Positions 22,822 through 35,490 of a stretch of DNA of 64,000 nucleotides are shown here, in pieces. The translations under genes were made by a program, and so were the position numbers. Within the stretch, counting starts at the first letter, position 1, and the number at the start of each line of letters is the position of its first letter. The DNA lies in NCBI RefSeq assembly GCF_017654505.1, contig NC_054565.1, positions 4,835,474 to 4,899,473 of the forward strand, read 5' to 3'. The notes below the pieces were generated by a model. The model was not told the origin of the DNA. It ran no database searches and was given only the letters and a program-made list of their open reading frames with translations. Origin of the DNA: Polyodon spathula. Taxonomy: Eukaryota; Chordata; Actinopteri; Acipenseriformes; Polyodontidae.

Positions 22822-23087
22822 GAGGAGAAGAATTTAAAGAAAGGTTCATCATGCCCAGTGTTAAACGTGATGGAGGTTGTGTGATGGGATGGGCTTGTAT
22901 TTCTTCCTCAGGCATTGGCGATCTTTGTATGGTAGAAGGATCAATGAATGCTGCAAAATATCAAGACATTTTGCCCTCTTATTTGTTACCCAGTGCTAGA
23001 AGGCTTATTGGACAGAAATTTGTATTCCAGCAGGATAATGACCCTATACATTCTGTGAAGTCTCCTCAGCAATTAGAAATTATATAA
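22821..23087 (+). pseudogene. Tc1/mariner transposase fragment
   Basis: An open frame reading RGEEFKERFIMPSVKRDGG, then VMGWACISSSGIGDL and FVFQQDNDPIHSVK, matches the central catalytic region of Tc1-type transposases. The Asp in QQDNDP is the second residue of the DDE triad. The N-terminal DNA-binding domains, the first catalytic Asp and the C-terminal acidic residue are missing. The frame ends at a stop after LEII, so it is inactive. It lies against the decayed end of MITE copy A. Whether both belong to one Tc1 element or are separate insertions is unclear. Confidence 0.85.
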
Positions 23088-23150
23088 ATCTCTTTTTTTG
23101 TGTTTTTTCTCATTTTTTAATTTTCCAAATACTTTTATCAGTGACGCTAT

Positions 23151-23171
23151 GTGTGTGTGTGTGTGTGCTTG

Positions 23172-23220
<49 letters not shown>

Positions 23221-23221
23221 T
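23151..23221. repeat. (GT)n followed by (CTAT)n microsatellite
   Basis: About nine GT units, a short break, then about 12 CTAT units. Confidence 0.93.
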
Positions 23222-26124
23222 GTTTGTTAACCTGAATGCCCGCATATTCAATTTCTTGGTGCCTGTCTGTGTGTCTACTGTCTTTCTTGGAGCAGTCCTG
23301 CAGAGACTCCCTCCCCCCACTGACTCAAACACAGACCTGTCTGACTTCCCCTTTGAGAAGGTTCTCTCAGGTCTGCAGGAAGCACTTGCATATTTATAGC
23401 TGTTCTTCAGCAACCAGAGAGCGTGGAGAAGTTGCATTTTCTCGACAAATCGCGAAACAAAACCGAAAACACAAACAATGATTTAAAAAAAAACAAAAAA
23501 ACATCTCAGACACCTGTTCACCAGTTTTGGGGATGTGAGTTGCAGGGAACAAAACCGCAGTAATGAAATATGTGCCTAAGTACAACAATTCTTTACCTTT
23601 TAAACATTTTAGGTATACCTATGAAATGGTGTTTGGATCACTCTCCGGGGTAGTTACTGGTATTGATAATGTATTAATCTGCTATTTTACTCCATACAGT
23701 CGGAAAGCCATTTGGATTCTTCTTATCATTGACATGCAGTAAATAACTCTGGGCTTCTATCTCTTTTTCATTTCTGTTTTATCAAATTCTGTATGAGACT
23801 GTTTCTGTTGTTGTTGTTATTGTATTAATTTAAATAGGTTCATGGAACCATTAAAACGGTTTTAGAGCGCATTATCTGTTTATTCCTCAATCAGTCGTGT
23901 TAATCGGGCCAGAGGATTCTCTTTGTGCAGAATAGGTACGTGCTGTTTTGTAACTACACCCTTTTCACTTGGCTGACTTTATCCTCCTTAACTCTGGGAT
24001 GGATTTACTTGCCTCAAGGTTAATGACCAGTGCAGGGCCTCACAATGGCAAATGTTGTATGTCGAATGAGCTTACTTTTACAACTCCTTCCATGCTTTTC
24101 AGTGATATTTTTCATGCTTGGTTGAAATCTGGGAAGTTTAGGCTTATTTGTCATGTGATCTATACGCATAACCGTACGCCTGGGCCCAGCAAGAGTTGAG
24201 CAATAACAGGAAAAATAACCCATTAGCACTATTGCACAGCCTGTACCAGAAAAATAGAGAACGCCCTTAATAAAACAGCCCACACTACATAACTCCCGGC
24301 TCACTGTCCAAGTGGAAACACATGCGCATTGTCCAGCATTGAATAATTCTGTGATCCGGGCCACTGTAGCGCTGTCTGTGTGCCTGGGGTTTTGAACGCT
24401 TCCACCATGACCTGCTTTCCAGTTGTGCTTGGAGGGCTGCTTTTCTGCCAAAACTGCAAGTCGAGAAACGGAACAGTTTTGATGGACATGTTAGTCAATG
24501 CAGACACTGTGGATAGAGGCAAGCCAGCTGGAGTGCACTCTCATTAAAGTGGCATTTTTTTCACGAATTTCATGATTTATGTGAAATTTATTCATTGCCA
24601 TTGAACTTGTAGTTCCCCGTGAAAATTCCCATTTCTGAAAGAACAGTGTAATATGTACAGATTTTTTTTTTTTTTTTTTTTTATCACTTAAATATAAATG
24701 CAACAAATGTTTGCATTATTGACTCACTGCCTGTTACAATGCATTTAGGAACCTGGCAGACGGTCTAGTTTGCTTCCGGTAAGTCATTTAACACACTGCA
24801 TAGAGCTGCATGATTTCTTTAAAATGTCTTCAACGAAAAAGGCACCAGCAAAGATGGGAAATATTTCTGCTAAAGATTGCTCTGTCCAGTACAAGAAGGG
24901 GAGATTTCAAGTGTTGTTATTTTGACATTTATTTATTTGTATTTTGTTTGAGAATTCACTAGTGATGAAAGTCTTTAAAAGGTCCAAATAAAAAACAAAA
25001 TATTCCACAATTTAGCATTTATTTTTCTGTTTTAATATATATTGGGCCATATTTTTCAAGGGTTTACTCCAGTAATTAATTAACACCTGATCATTTTTAC
25101 AAAACTAAAACTGAAGTTCTCTTCAGCACTCTCAATGTGTTTTTATTTTCATGTCGTAACACTGACATGATTTATTTTTTCTCCTTTCAATAAATAACTA
25201 AGACTGGAGGAAACGCTTTGAAAATCAGGCTCATTATGTTTAATTGTTAATTATCTTGCAATGCCTATTTTTAGACCGTCAAATACCATGCAATAAGCCA
25301 TTTTTTACAGTGAAAATATACAGCCCTAGCTATCACGCTGCTTGTGAAATTCTTGAGATCCTTCTGGTTTCCCATGACAGTTGCACACGATTCTCACACA
25401 CCTGTGTAGGTCTAGTGGATCACATGTCTTTACATTGCCATCCACACAAAGGGGAATTTGGGATTTTTTCAGTTTCTGTATGTTATGATGCCAGATTAAA
25501 TTGACGAGAGAATTTTAGAAGTGGTCCATTGTGAGATCTCTGACAGAAACTGAACCCGTCGTTTTGTTTTGGATTTGAGTCTGCTTGGGTATTTTTTTCA
25601 TTCGTTTTAGGGGTGTTTTGGGTATTTTGTTTTCATGCCTGCTCTCAAAATGCTTTTCGTTTCTCTGTTGATTCTGTTTGCAAAGCTGTGTGTTATTGTT
25701 TTGCTCCAGTAATGCATGAAAAGCTGCAACATGAGGCAACATCAGTGTGAGTAGAACAAGGCTAGCTAAGAGTGTCGATATAACCTGTACACGACTTTAT
25801 TATCTACTGCTCTATTGTTAATATGCCAGTTAAAAAATCTTAGCTATATTTATTTTCTGTTTAGTGCCTTGCAGCGTTCATTTAAAAGAGTTAAAAGGTT
25901 GATGAAGAGAATACTGTCAGGTGGCTGAGACAGCTGGTTGATTGTGATGTCACTGCTGATTTGACTTTGCAAGGGAATTCCGAAAAGTGCCTTGGGACTT
26001 TTTAAAGGGCTTGACGTCACCCTTAGTGACATTGAGAATAACACACAGTAGAAACTCAAAACTGTACGGTTGATGGCAAATGTATTAACTTGCATCCAAA
26101 ATTAGTGCCTGTGTTTATGGACTA
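23222..26124. other. Intergenic DNA, no supported gene
   Basis: Reading frames up to 143 residues (24020-24451, minus strand) have no recognisable domain. A 21-base T run is at 24661-24682. No bounded repeats. Confidence 0.45.
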
Positions 26125-26696
26125 CTGATCCCATGATGCATTTGGAGTTGCCATAGCGCTCATGCATCAATGCCATTTCCATTATGCAGCACAAAAACAT
26201 GCACTATCCTTGCAGACAAAAGCGATTTCGAAAGGGTTGGATAATGCACCACCGTACAAGAAAAAGAAAGATGTTTTCAACATTCCCACGAACACTTTGT
26301 CATCCATTCTGAAAAACCGTTGCACAATAATAGAGGCTAATGAACAGCACACTGTGGATGCAAGTCATCAATGTTTCTGATTTGCTCAATAACCTGATGT
26401 TGAGTAAGGCTTGCTTTAGTGCTTTAAAAATGCCTGTGATCAGATTGGTACATGCAGGAATCAAGTGAGTTCATTTGCAATTAATACTTTGTAAAAGTTC
26501 GCTTATGACTGTATTTTCAATAAACTGTACAGTATTTTTAAATGTTTAACACTTTTCATTGTAGTGTAATTCAAATTTGCTTTCAGTGTTACTGTAACTT
26601 CAATAAAAACTGACAGTATATGCATTTGGTTTTGACTCCTGATCACATACATTTTTTTGCTGGTCCCTTGAAATTTGTATTAACAAGAATTGACTG
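26125..26696 (+). mobile_element. pogo/Tigger element, 5'-truncated and internally deleted
   Basis: The right end reads GGTCCCTTGAAATTTG, TATTAACAAGAATTGACTG and is followed by TA (26697-26698). This fits a Tigger-type terminal repeat with a TA duplication. Upstream lies an N-terminal transposase fragment (26162-26380). I found no matching left end. Confidence 0.7.
26162..26380 (+). pseudogene. Tigger/pogo transposase N-terminal (psq/CENP-B-type HTH) fragment
   Basis: The 72-residue frame contains ALSLQTKAISKGLDN and then FNIPTNTLSSILKNRCTII. This is the pattern of the first helix-turn-helix of CENP-B/pogo transposases (LSL..K..I...LD, later IP.STLS.ILKNR). The second HTH and the DDE catalytic domain are absent. 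Decay is visible inside the domain (APPYKKKKDV where a conserved Gly/Asp-rich loop is expected). It is a remnant with no expected activity. Confidence 0.8.
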
Positions 26697-26698
26697 TA

Positions 26699-29685
26699 TT
26701 GGGATTCCACGATAACAGATTTAAAAGAAAAAATATGTTTAAAAAATCCAGTAGTTAAAAAAAGAAAAGACTAAACACATATTTTATCTAGCATGTGCAC
26801 TGAGTGTGTTTGGAGTCAACCATTTCTCTAGTTTTCAAAACCTCAACTTTGTCTCAGATTTAATCCAACAGGAAAAATGTTGTAGACATGGTGCACCCTG
26901 TAATTATCATCACTTAATTAGGCAAACAAAGCAAGTTTCCTTAGTATAATTACAACAAGTCATTGAACACACTGTCCATGCAGGTCATGTGACCTACATG
27001 GAGCGCTCTGGTCACTCGTTTCATCTTATTTGTGATTTATGTCCTTCACTGGGATATTAACAGCTTGTTTCACTGACCTGAAACAAGAACAAAGCTCAAC
27101 GACTCTTTAAACACAGAGCCACCAATGGGAAAGGGGCCCTCCCCTCCTTGCTCAATAGCAGGAATGTTGACAGGAAATGGGTTTGTTTACTGATGCAGAA
27201 AAAGAGTGTGACGCAGAGAACTCTCAGTTGGAAATAGCAGGGCACTGGTGCAGTGTGAATCCTCTTTGAATGAAGAGTGTTGAGGAGTAACACATTGCAT
27301 GTAACTCATTGCTGTAATCTCATTACATTCTTCACTAACTTGTAAACTGTAATGGTTCCTTTTTCACACGAAATGTGGCGACGCATCATATTTTAAGTGG
27401 AAAAAAAAGAATGTAGTTGCTTTAAGTTAAAATGATGTAGAAATCAGAAAGAGGTTTAGCAGTGCAAGAAACTTTATATGTTACATGAACTAGCTTTACA
27501 GATTCATCAGAGGAAGGAGTGGGTTCTGTAGCTGGATCTTCGAAGAATGTTTCAAGCTGCAGCCTGACCAAACCGAAAAACATATCTCTGTAAAATTTAA
27601 ACTGTGCCTGAGAAAGTATTACTTGTAACTGTAACTGTAACTAGTTACATTTTTTCAAAGTAATATGTAATAAAATAGTTTTGTTCAAGTAACTTCCCCC
27701 AACACTGTGAATGAACAGCAATATGTGGAAGCATAGAGCATTGAGGATCGAGTACCTCAGAGTTACCAGTCCTGTTCTGTAAACACTGCCATGGGGTCTT
27801 CAATACACTTAGTAGACCTAATTTTCATTTTTTCGCTGCTGTGTTCTGTCAACTAGTTTTGCTCAAAATAAAAACAGAGGGTTTTTTTGTATTTTCCCCG
27901 TAGAACAAAACTCACATCCTAATTGGCTAATGCAGGATCACATGACCAAAAATAGATTGATCTGGAAAGATATTTGTAGACAGCTTAATAAATACAGGTT
28001 TAACCTTATAGTGGAAAAACCTGTGAGTATTTGTATAATAGCATGATGTATACTGTAGTACACTACGCTTTCTTTGGTCACCACCATTAAACTATTTTAG
28101 TTTAAGCAAGCAACATTGATGTATCAAATGGTACAGTAAAAGGAAAACATATATTTGGGCAGGAGATCAGAAACGTTAGCATCTGGAGTGTTTTTTCATA
28201 ACTTTATTGACATTAAAGATAAAACTGAGAATGATAAAAGTAGGAGACCTTGAATATTCCTGCTGAGTTGTTCAATTCTAGCTGTGTAAAATAAACGGGT
28301 GTTTTTCTCCATTCACAAAACAGCAATTAAATGATTCTTTGTCACTTTTCCCGCAGCTATGTTGCTTTCCTCAGGGTATACGTTCCCAGTATTTCAGTCA
28401 GTCAACAGTGGTAGTGTTACATTCTCCATCTCTCCTATCTCTGTCTTTAACGCTGCCCCTAGGTTTATATATGTGGGGGTCTCCCATCGCCCCAAAAATA
28501 TCTATGGGGTTATCATCTCACTAATAGGCCAGCATTGTATGAATATACTGTTGTCATTTCTATGTCTTCCGTTGTCTATTGTAAATCTGGTCATTACAAT
28601 TCTATCCTAATAGCATTAAAGTTAATTGAGAATATACCCCAACACCCTTCAATGTATTGATGGGCAGTATTCATTGACATTGACAATTACTGCCTATTAG
28701 GTAAAATTAGCAGTATTTTCTGCATGTTGTGCTTAATCTGCCTGCTCCAATTATTGGCAAATGTAATTTCCTATTATGCAAAACAAAGTTTCCTGTATAA
28801 ACAGCAAGCATCCTGTCCAGTTCACTTTGATTTGATTCGGAAAACAGCCGGATGAATCCCTGTCAAAATCAGCAAGTCTAAAAACAAAATGACAAGGTAT
28901 GTTATTGTTCAAGAGAGCACACTGAACACACACCCCCGCCCCCTCACACACACGCTTTCAACAGCTTCTGTTAGTTTAGAATGAGGCCATTTACAATTCT
29001 AATTTTCACCTGTAACACATCTGTTTATTTAAAAAAGAATAGGATTTAGCATGGGCTTCAGTGTGGATAAGGGACCGTCTCCAAATTACAAGATATGGTT
29101 CTTAGAAGGTAAGAACCAGCTCAAAATAACCACGAATATAAACTATTTTTGAGGGTTTTAAAAAAATAACTAATAGACAGATTTTAAAATCAGTTTTAAT
29201 GATAAAATGATAGGAGAGTGAGTTGTTTTCCCCCATAACTTGAATACCTCAGAACCTGGTAAATTCAAGCACTAGTCTCTCAATGTCTATATTTCTAGGC
29301 CTCGGTGTATGTAGGTCATGTTTTGGTTGTGGGTATGCTGCAGGTGACACAGTAATAACAACAGTATACAGACCAACAGATTACCTGGTAGCTGAAATAT
29401 TAAGTCTGTTCACTGCCAAGAAAAAAATATGCTGATAAGTGAAACAGCGTGTTGTTTTTAAGTAAAAACTTTATTATAGTACAAATATGGTAAACAAGAC
29501 ATTTGAAATTCAAATCACAATTATTTGTCAATGGGGTTCATTATTTTGTTAAGATGGTGAGTATAGAATATCCTCGTTCATTGGGTATCATAATTATTCA
29601 CAGAAGAGAGGATGGCCAAATAACACACAGCTGTTAGTGACTGGCTTCCTCACAAATAGCATGTGAGTAGCATCCATCCCCCGCT
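26699..29685. other. Intergenic DNA, nothing recognised
   Basis: Short frames only. No supported gene or bounded repeat. Confidence 0.45.
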
Positions 29686-29689
29686 ACAG

Positions 29690-29830
29690 CTGTAAATTCA
29701 ACATTAGAGCCACCACCAGAACTAAGAAGTTGATGACTGTGGTGTATATCAATCGTATAGGAGAGAATAAGGAAGGGCAAGTATAGTTTAATGAGAACTG
29801 GATAAGGGGTGTTCTTATTATGGTAAAGTA
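29690..29830 (+). repeat. Dispersed repeat, one of three related fragments
   Basis: GGCTGTAAAT-like, AACATTAGAGC and, further on, TTAATGAGAACTGGATAAG recur as related strings at about 41995-42160 and 45800-45840. Ends are not clear. Confidence 0.35.
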
Positions 29831-29945
29831 TATTCGAAAATAACATTCGAAGCATATGTCTCTTGCATGAATAGGAAGTATACAGAGATTTATTTCTTGC
29901 AATAAAGCATTCTATTATTACCATGATAACACAGAATATAATATC

Positions 29946-30084
<139 letters not shown>

Positions 30085-30149
30085 ATTGGATGTACACAAT
30101 GGTTTAAATGATTAAAAAATAGTTTATTTCAGGAGTTTCAAAAGCCCTG

Positions 30150-30530
30150 CTCCAGCTGTCACGGGAGTGCTGGTTCGTGCCCTGGCTGTGCAAAGCCGTT
30201 GGTCTTCGTTGGGGATTCTGGAGGGAGGGCTGCATTGGCTCTGGCGCTCCCGTGGTTTAAGGAGGCAAAACCGTCAGGGACTGTTTCTCCTCAGCACACT
30301 GCAGCGGACCCGACTGGCCGGGCAGCCGTGGAGCTCAGGTAGACACCTACAGGGCTTGCTGACATCCGCTCTTGAGTTCCTGGATGTAAGAGAGACAACT
30401 GTCTCAGTTGTGGGATCAGAGGACGCCCACTGAAATTCCAGTTTTCCTGAGCTGTGTGGGGAATTGCTGCGGTGAGGGGAAAAATAATTGGACATTCTAA
30501 ATTGAGGAGAAAAGTGATCAAATCGAAAAA
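30150..30530 (+). repeat. tRNA-derived SINE, copy 1
   Basis: GGTTCGTGCCC at about 30171 resembles a Pol III B box. It is followed by CTGGCTGTGC, TTGGGGATTC, TTGGCTCTGGCGCTCCCG and GTTTAAGGAGGCA, all matched at 36236-36425. The 3' tail ATAATTGGACATTCTAAATT also occurs at 12497. An 88-residue frame here is a by-product. Confidence 0.7.
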
Positions 30531-30785
30531 ACAAGTGCATCTTTTGGGGTATAATTTTACAAGGGGTCTATAGGGTATAACGGTCACTGCTCCCTCAAGC
30601 CATTCTGCATTGATTCTCTTCAGCTTCTGCATGGGGATACAGGGCATTGGGTTAAAGAGATCTCTGGTGGAGCGGGCAGAGGTGTGGTGGATTGTGTGGG
30701 TGACAGATTGTTTGTTCTCTCTGCAGCTCTGTGGCACAGCTGGTGCTGTAGGATCTCAGAGAGAGGAAACAGGGGGAGGGGAGCT

Positions 30786-30817
<32 letters not shown>

Positions 30818-31535
30818 AGCTGCTCTCTAGACTCTGAACATGGCGACACCACAAACAATTTCCTTTTCTTACCAAGTATAATAACTGTATTGCAAAAGCA
30901 AAGCCGCCCCATATAACTGATGAGACAGACCTGAAAAGACAGGCAGACAGACTATATCTATTATAACTGATTATAAGCACAAGCAAAAACAACAATGGTA
31001 AAAGTGTATAACAGTCCTATTATTTCCAATCATATACTATAATTGTCAATAACATAATTAATAATATCTTTATAGATTGTTTAGAATCACTCAGAACAGA
31101 TACCTGAACTAAAGTGTTACCCAGTATACATTTAAGTTTTATAACAGTTAGTGAAAAATATACTATTACTAACTATATTAATAAACTATTACTAGTTTGG
31201 GTTTATTAACTAACATATTAACTAATAGATGTTATTTAACTCAAGGTTGTTCCAGCCAATCGGAGCACAGATTCATTTATTATGCTGCAGCAACTCAAAT
31301 CAGACCCAAATCATGCAAATATACTCTAACCATAGTTATACTGCCAAATGCAGAATTATAACCATGCTATACTACAGACAAGTGCGGCAGGACTTGGAAA
31401 AAAAAACGGTTCTCCGACGACTCACCCCTCTCAAAGTCACCAGCCGCCACTGATTATTAGTAGTAGTACTAGCATTTATTAACAAATATTACTATCCAAA
31501 TATCTACAGTTACAGCTTCGCTGGATGTCCTATGA
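30531..31535. other. Intergenic DNA
   Basis: A short (GA)n run lies at 30788-30809. Nothing else is recognised. Confidence 0.45.
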
Positions 31536-31540
31536 GGTCT

Positions 31541-31965
31541 TGACTCGGAGTCGGACTTCAGGCACCCGGTCTCGGGCTCGGACTTGGACTTCAGGGACCC
31601 AGTCGGACTCGGACTCGGACTTCAGGGACCAGGTCGGACTCAGACTTCAGGGACCCGGTCTCGGGCTCGGACTCGGACTTCAGGGACCTGGTCTCGGGCT
31701 CGGACTCGGACTTCAGGGACACAGTCGGACTCGGACTCGGACTTCAGGGACCCGGTCTCGGACTCAGACTTCAGGGACCCGGTCTCGGACTCGGACTCGG
31801 ACTTCAGGGACCAGGTCGGACTCGGACTTCAGGGACCAGGTCGGACTCGGACTTCAGGGACCCAGTCTCGGACTCGGACGCGGACTTCAGGGACCTGGTC
31901 TCAGACTCGGACTCGGACAGTCCTGGTCTCGGTCTTGACTCGGACTCGGATACTGTGGACTCGTC
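31541..31965 (+). repeat. Irregular GGACTCGGACTTCAGGGACC minisatellite
   Basis: About 425 bp built from GGACTCGGACTTCAGGGACC and GGTCTCGGGCTCGGAC units of varying length. Two overlapping plus-strand frames of about 135 residues (Arg/Ser/Thr/Gly-rich) arise from the repeat and are not taken as genes. Confidence 0.9.
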
Positions 31966-33006
31966 TCCTACACTGCTACAGACCCAGATGAAACTGCACC
32001 ACAGTTGAATTAGACACAGTTAATGTGCCTTGGTTCAGTTCAGTGTCATTACGAAAGTGACACACAAATAGAAAAGAACCATAAACTTTAATATCCAAAC
32101 TGCTGCATAAATTAAATAAACCAGCAGTTTCATCTGGTAATGTGCGGATTGAGTACAATGGTCTGGGAATTGTGTTTACCATTGCTGCGTGTAAATATAA
32201 CCAGGCAACTTATTCCATGTGTAACCTATTTATTAACTAATAACCTGTCTAAAGGGGCCTTTAAAGAAGCACATGAAATGTGATTGTTTTTATTAGTTTA
32301 TAAATATGCTACTGTACATTATCTAACTATAAAAAAAAATTACATTTGTTAACTTGCTAGTAAGCTAACAGTTAACAAATCTAAATAAGTGTGTCTCTTA
32401 AAATAACGTGCGTCTCTTATTTCTAATGACTGTTGCAATTATTAGAACCTGACACCCAGAACGGATTCAAGTTAGCTATTCTGTTTCTTTCTTTATCAAA
32501 CCCTTTCAAATCCCTGTTTTGTATTAACCCACAAGTAACCTTTTAGACTTATGTGCTCCATTTTTGTATTTGCTGGGTGCGCATGCATTTAATATGGAAG
32601 TCAACAATGAAACCTGGCTAAAGTACCACTAGATCAGCGAGGGGAGATGAATGACTGGAGCACGACAGCCGAAGGTACAAAAACCAAGAGGGTGTGTCCA
32701 CATATACTTAATGAAAAACTGACAAAAATCGAAAAATGTGATATTTCCAAATCTAACATGAAATACTGCACTACTGTTATGGCTATTGAATTATATTTGC
32801 CATGCTTAATAACTATTCCAGCAAAAATTGCTTCTGCAAGACCTCCAGGCTGCTTGAAAGGAAGTGACCCAGGGAAGCATATTATTGTTGTTCTCTTGCA
32901 CTGAAGGCCGTGGGTGAATTATTGTGCACTAAAGATGGGCAATGTGATCACGCCCTTTCCTTATAAATAAGCCTAGAATACCTCTGGTTCTGCAAAAATG
33001 TAACTA
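31966..33006. other. Intergenic DNA, nothing recognised
   Basis: No supported gene or bounded repeat. Confidence 0.45.
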
Positions 33007-33325
33007 CAGCTGTGGCCAAAAATTTTGCATCACCTAGAATTTTAGGATTAAGACCTAATTTCAAAATAATTTAGATATTTTATTTAACATCAAGTAATCA
33101 AATAAACTCCAAAATTATATTGCTGCAAAAATCTACCAAAAGCAGTACAGTGTTTCATGTTAGATTTTGAAATGCCACACTATTTAATTTTTGACAATTT
33201 TTCATTAACTGTATGTAATTCAATATGTTAACGTAACATTATTCAGCAGGTTTCATTCGACTTCATGAAGCAAACTTGGTTAATTCTCTCCCTACAAGGT
33301 GATACAAACCTTTTGGCCATAGCTG
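33007..33325. mobile_element. Tc1/mariner MITE with CAGCTGTGGCCAAA ends
   Basis: The left end CAGCTGTGGCCAAAA...TTGCATCACCT is mirrored at the right by AGGTGATACAAA...TTTTGGCCATAGCTG. The left flank is TA. The right flank is TG, a likely decayed TA. At 319 bp with no coding content, it is a complete non-autonomous copy. Confidence 0.85.
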
Positions 33326-34633
33326 TGCGCTTCTGGTTTGTAATTGTTTTTCATTAATAATATTTAGTAGCCCAAAGTAAATTATTCAAATACCATTCAC
33401 ATGGAGGCTAAACAAACAGATTTTAACATAAGAAGAACCTTATGGAACAAAAGCTTGCCTCTGATCGCCTCTGATGAATAGCCAGAACTGGTCCTATTCG
33501 GTTTTAACAAAACTGTGAATTAGTCATCCAGTTATAATTCTGTGTGAAACAAAACACAGAAATGTTTTTGTTATATGAATGCGATTTCTCAGTTTAATAC
33601 ATGAGATTGTCATTTCTTGTTTATATTGAGCCCGATTTTCTCCTTTTCAGAGTAACATTAGCAGGAGACAGCAGTCTGCACAGCTCTGGCTCTAAATTAA
33701 TTTACTTTCTCTGCAACGCCGGGAGTTAAAACAATACCATCAATATTAAAGCTCACAGTACGTATGGGAGCTGGTTTAAAAACACACAAAATGTTGCCTC
33801 AAATTAGCATGTAAGACAGTTGTGTTACAAGTTTGGTTCAAAGAGTGCTGTTGAAATGTTTAATCAAGATACCACACTCATTTTACATGAGTTCTCTTTA
33901 TGTTATGTCATGATAAGGAAGTGTGACGGGGTCTTTTTTCATTGTGACATCCTGCAGTGCAAATACATTCTATTACAAAGCATGCTGTGTGTCATTAAAC
34001 TCTATTTATAAGATGCTGATCTTCACAAAATATTAACTCGTTATTCAAATCACATTTTGTCGTTGTTCGGCTGTGTGGTGTTCAAGGACCCCCTTGTAAA
34101 TGAGGTCTAAATGGATGGATAAATCTCCTGCTTAAATAAACACATAAATAAATACATAAAAACATAAATAAATAAATTAATAAAATCCTGCAGATATAGG
34201 ATTCTTTAGGTAGCCTTCCAGGAGGTGTGTCTCTCCAATAAGGGAAAAGAAGAGAATACCAAAACATAACACAAAAACATTTTCAGGTAATTGTTAAAGA
34301 GAATGTATGTACAATGCTATGAAGTTTTAATTGTGATACTGGCTTTTTAACAATGCATTATAAATAACCATTCTGTCATGAGCTCAACGAATTTCAAGTG
34401 AAGTGCTGTTTAGATGAAGAGAGAGGGAGAGAGACTCGCACAGGGTGGGCTGTGAAGGCCTGACATGAGGTGCTATTTTGAGAGAAGTTGCTATTTTTAT
34501 ACCCTGTGGTACTTGATTATACTGGAGAGCGTGCCAGAGGGAGTGACTCACTCACTTTGTTTTCAGAGTGCTGTTTTGCTTCACTGGTTCCTGTAAACTG
34601 GGCCCATTCCTTGACTTGTCATGTCTACACTAT
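33326..34633. other. Intergenic DNA, nothing recognised
   Basis: A short run of ACATAAATA-type repeats lies at about 34140-34180. No gene. Confidence 0.45.
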
Positions 34634-35490
34634 AAGAACATAAGAACATAACAATGTTTATCAATGAGAGGAGTCCATTCGGCCCATCTTGCTCATTTTG
34701 TTGTTAGTAGCTTATTGATCCCAGAATCTCATCAAGCAGCTTCTTGAAGGATCCCAGGGTGTCAGCTTCAACAACATTACTGGGGAGTTGGTTTCAGACC
34801 CTCACAATTCTCTGGGTAAAAAAGTGCCTCCTATTTGCTGGTTTGAATACCCCTTTGTCTAATCTCCATTTGTGACCCCAGGTCCTTGTTTTTTTTTTTT
34901 AGGTCAAAAAAGTCCTTTGGGTCGACATTGTCAATACCTTTTAGAATTTTGAATGCTTTAATTAGGTCACTGCATAGTCTTCTTTGTTCAAGACTGAGTA
35001 GATTCAATTCTTTTAGCGTGTCTGCATATGACATGCCTTTTAAACCCAGAATAATTCTCTTCTTTGCACTCTTTCTAGAGGAGCAATATCCTTGTTGTAG
35101 CGAGGGGACCAGAACTGAGCATAACCTTTTTTATAGCTTCCCCACATTGTCTAGATGAAGACATTTCTGAGTCAACACAAACTCCTAGGTCTTTTTCATA
35201 GATTCCTTCTTCAATTTCAGTATCTTCCATATGATATTTATAATGCACATTTTTATTTCCTGTGTGCAGTACCTTACACTTTTCTCTATTAAATGTCATT
35301 TGCCATGTGTCTGCCCAGTTCTGAATCTTGTCTAGATCATTGACCTTTGCTTCTGCAACAGTGTTTGCCATTCCTCCTATTTTTGTGTTGCCTGCAAATT
35401 TAACAAGAGTTTGTTTAGTGGAACTTCCATATTTTGTAATGCTGTCATGTTTTGTAATAACTGCTGCAAACTGAAATGACACTTGTCTTA
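34634..35490 (-). pseudogene. CR1/Rex1-type LINE, 5'-truncated 3' end with broken reverse transcriptase
   Basis: Read on the minus strand, 35482-35075 encodes the RT palm and thumb (KFAGNTKIGG, IQNWADTWQMTFN, KCKVLHTGNKNVHYKYHM, EKDLGVCVDSEMSSSRQC). After a frame change, 35034-34831 continues with LKELNLLSLEQRRL and AFKILKGIDNVDP. The catalytic FADD box reads FAGN, so the enzyme is dead. The 3' UTR then runs to a tail of two GTTCTTAT octamers (about 34634-34655), the short-repeat tail style of CR1-group LINEs. Only the last third of the element survives, as expected for 5' truncation during insertion. Confidence 0.88.

Noticed and set aside
24020..24451. 143-residue minus-strand frame
   Set aside because: No domain that I recognise, an ordinary chance length, and no conserved motif such as a zinc finger or catalytic box.
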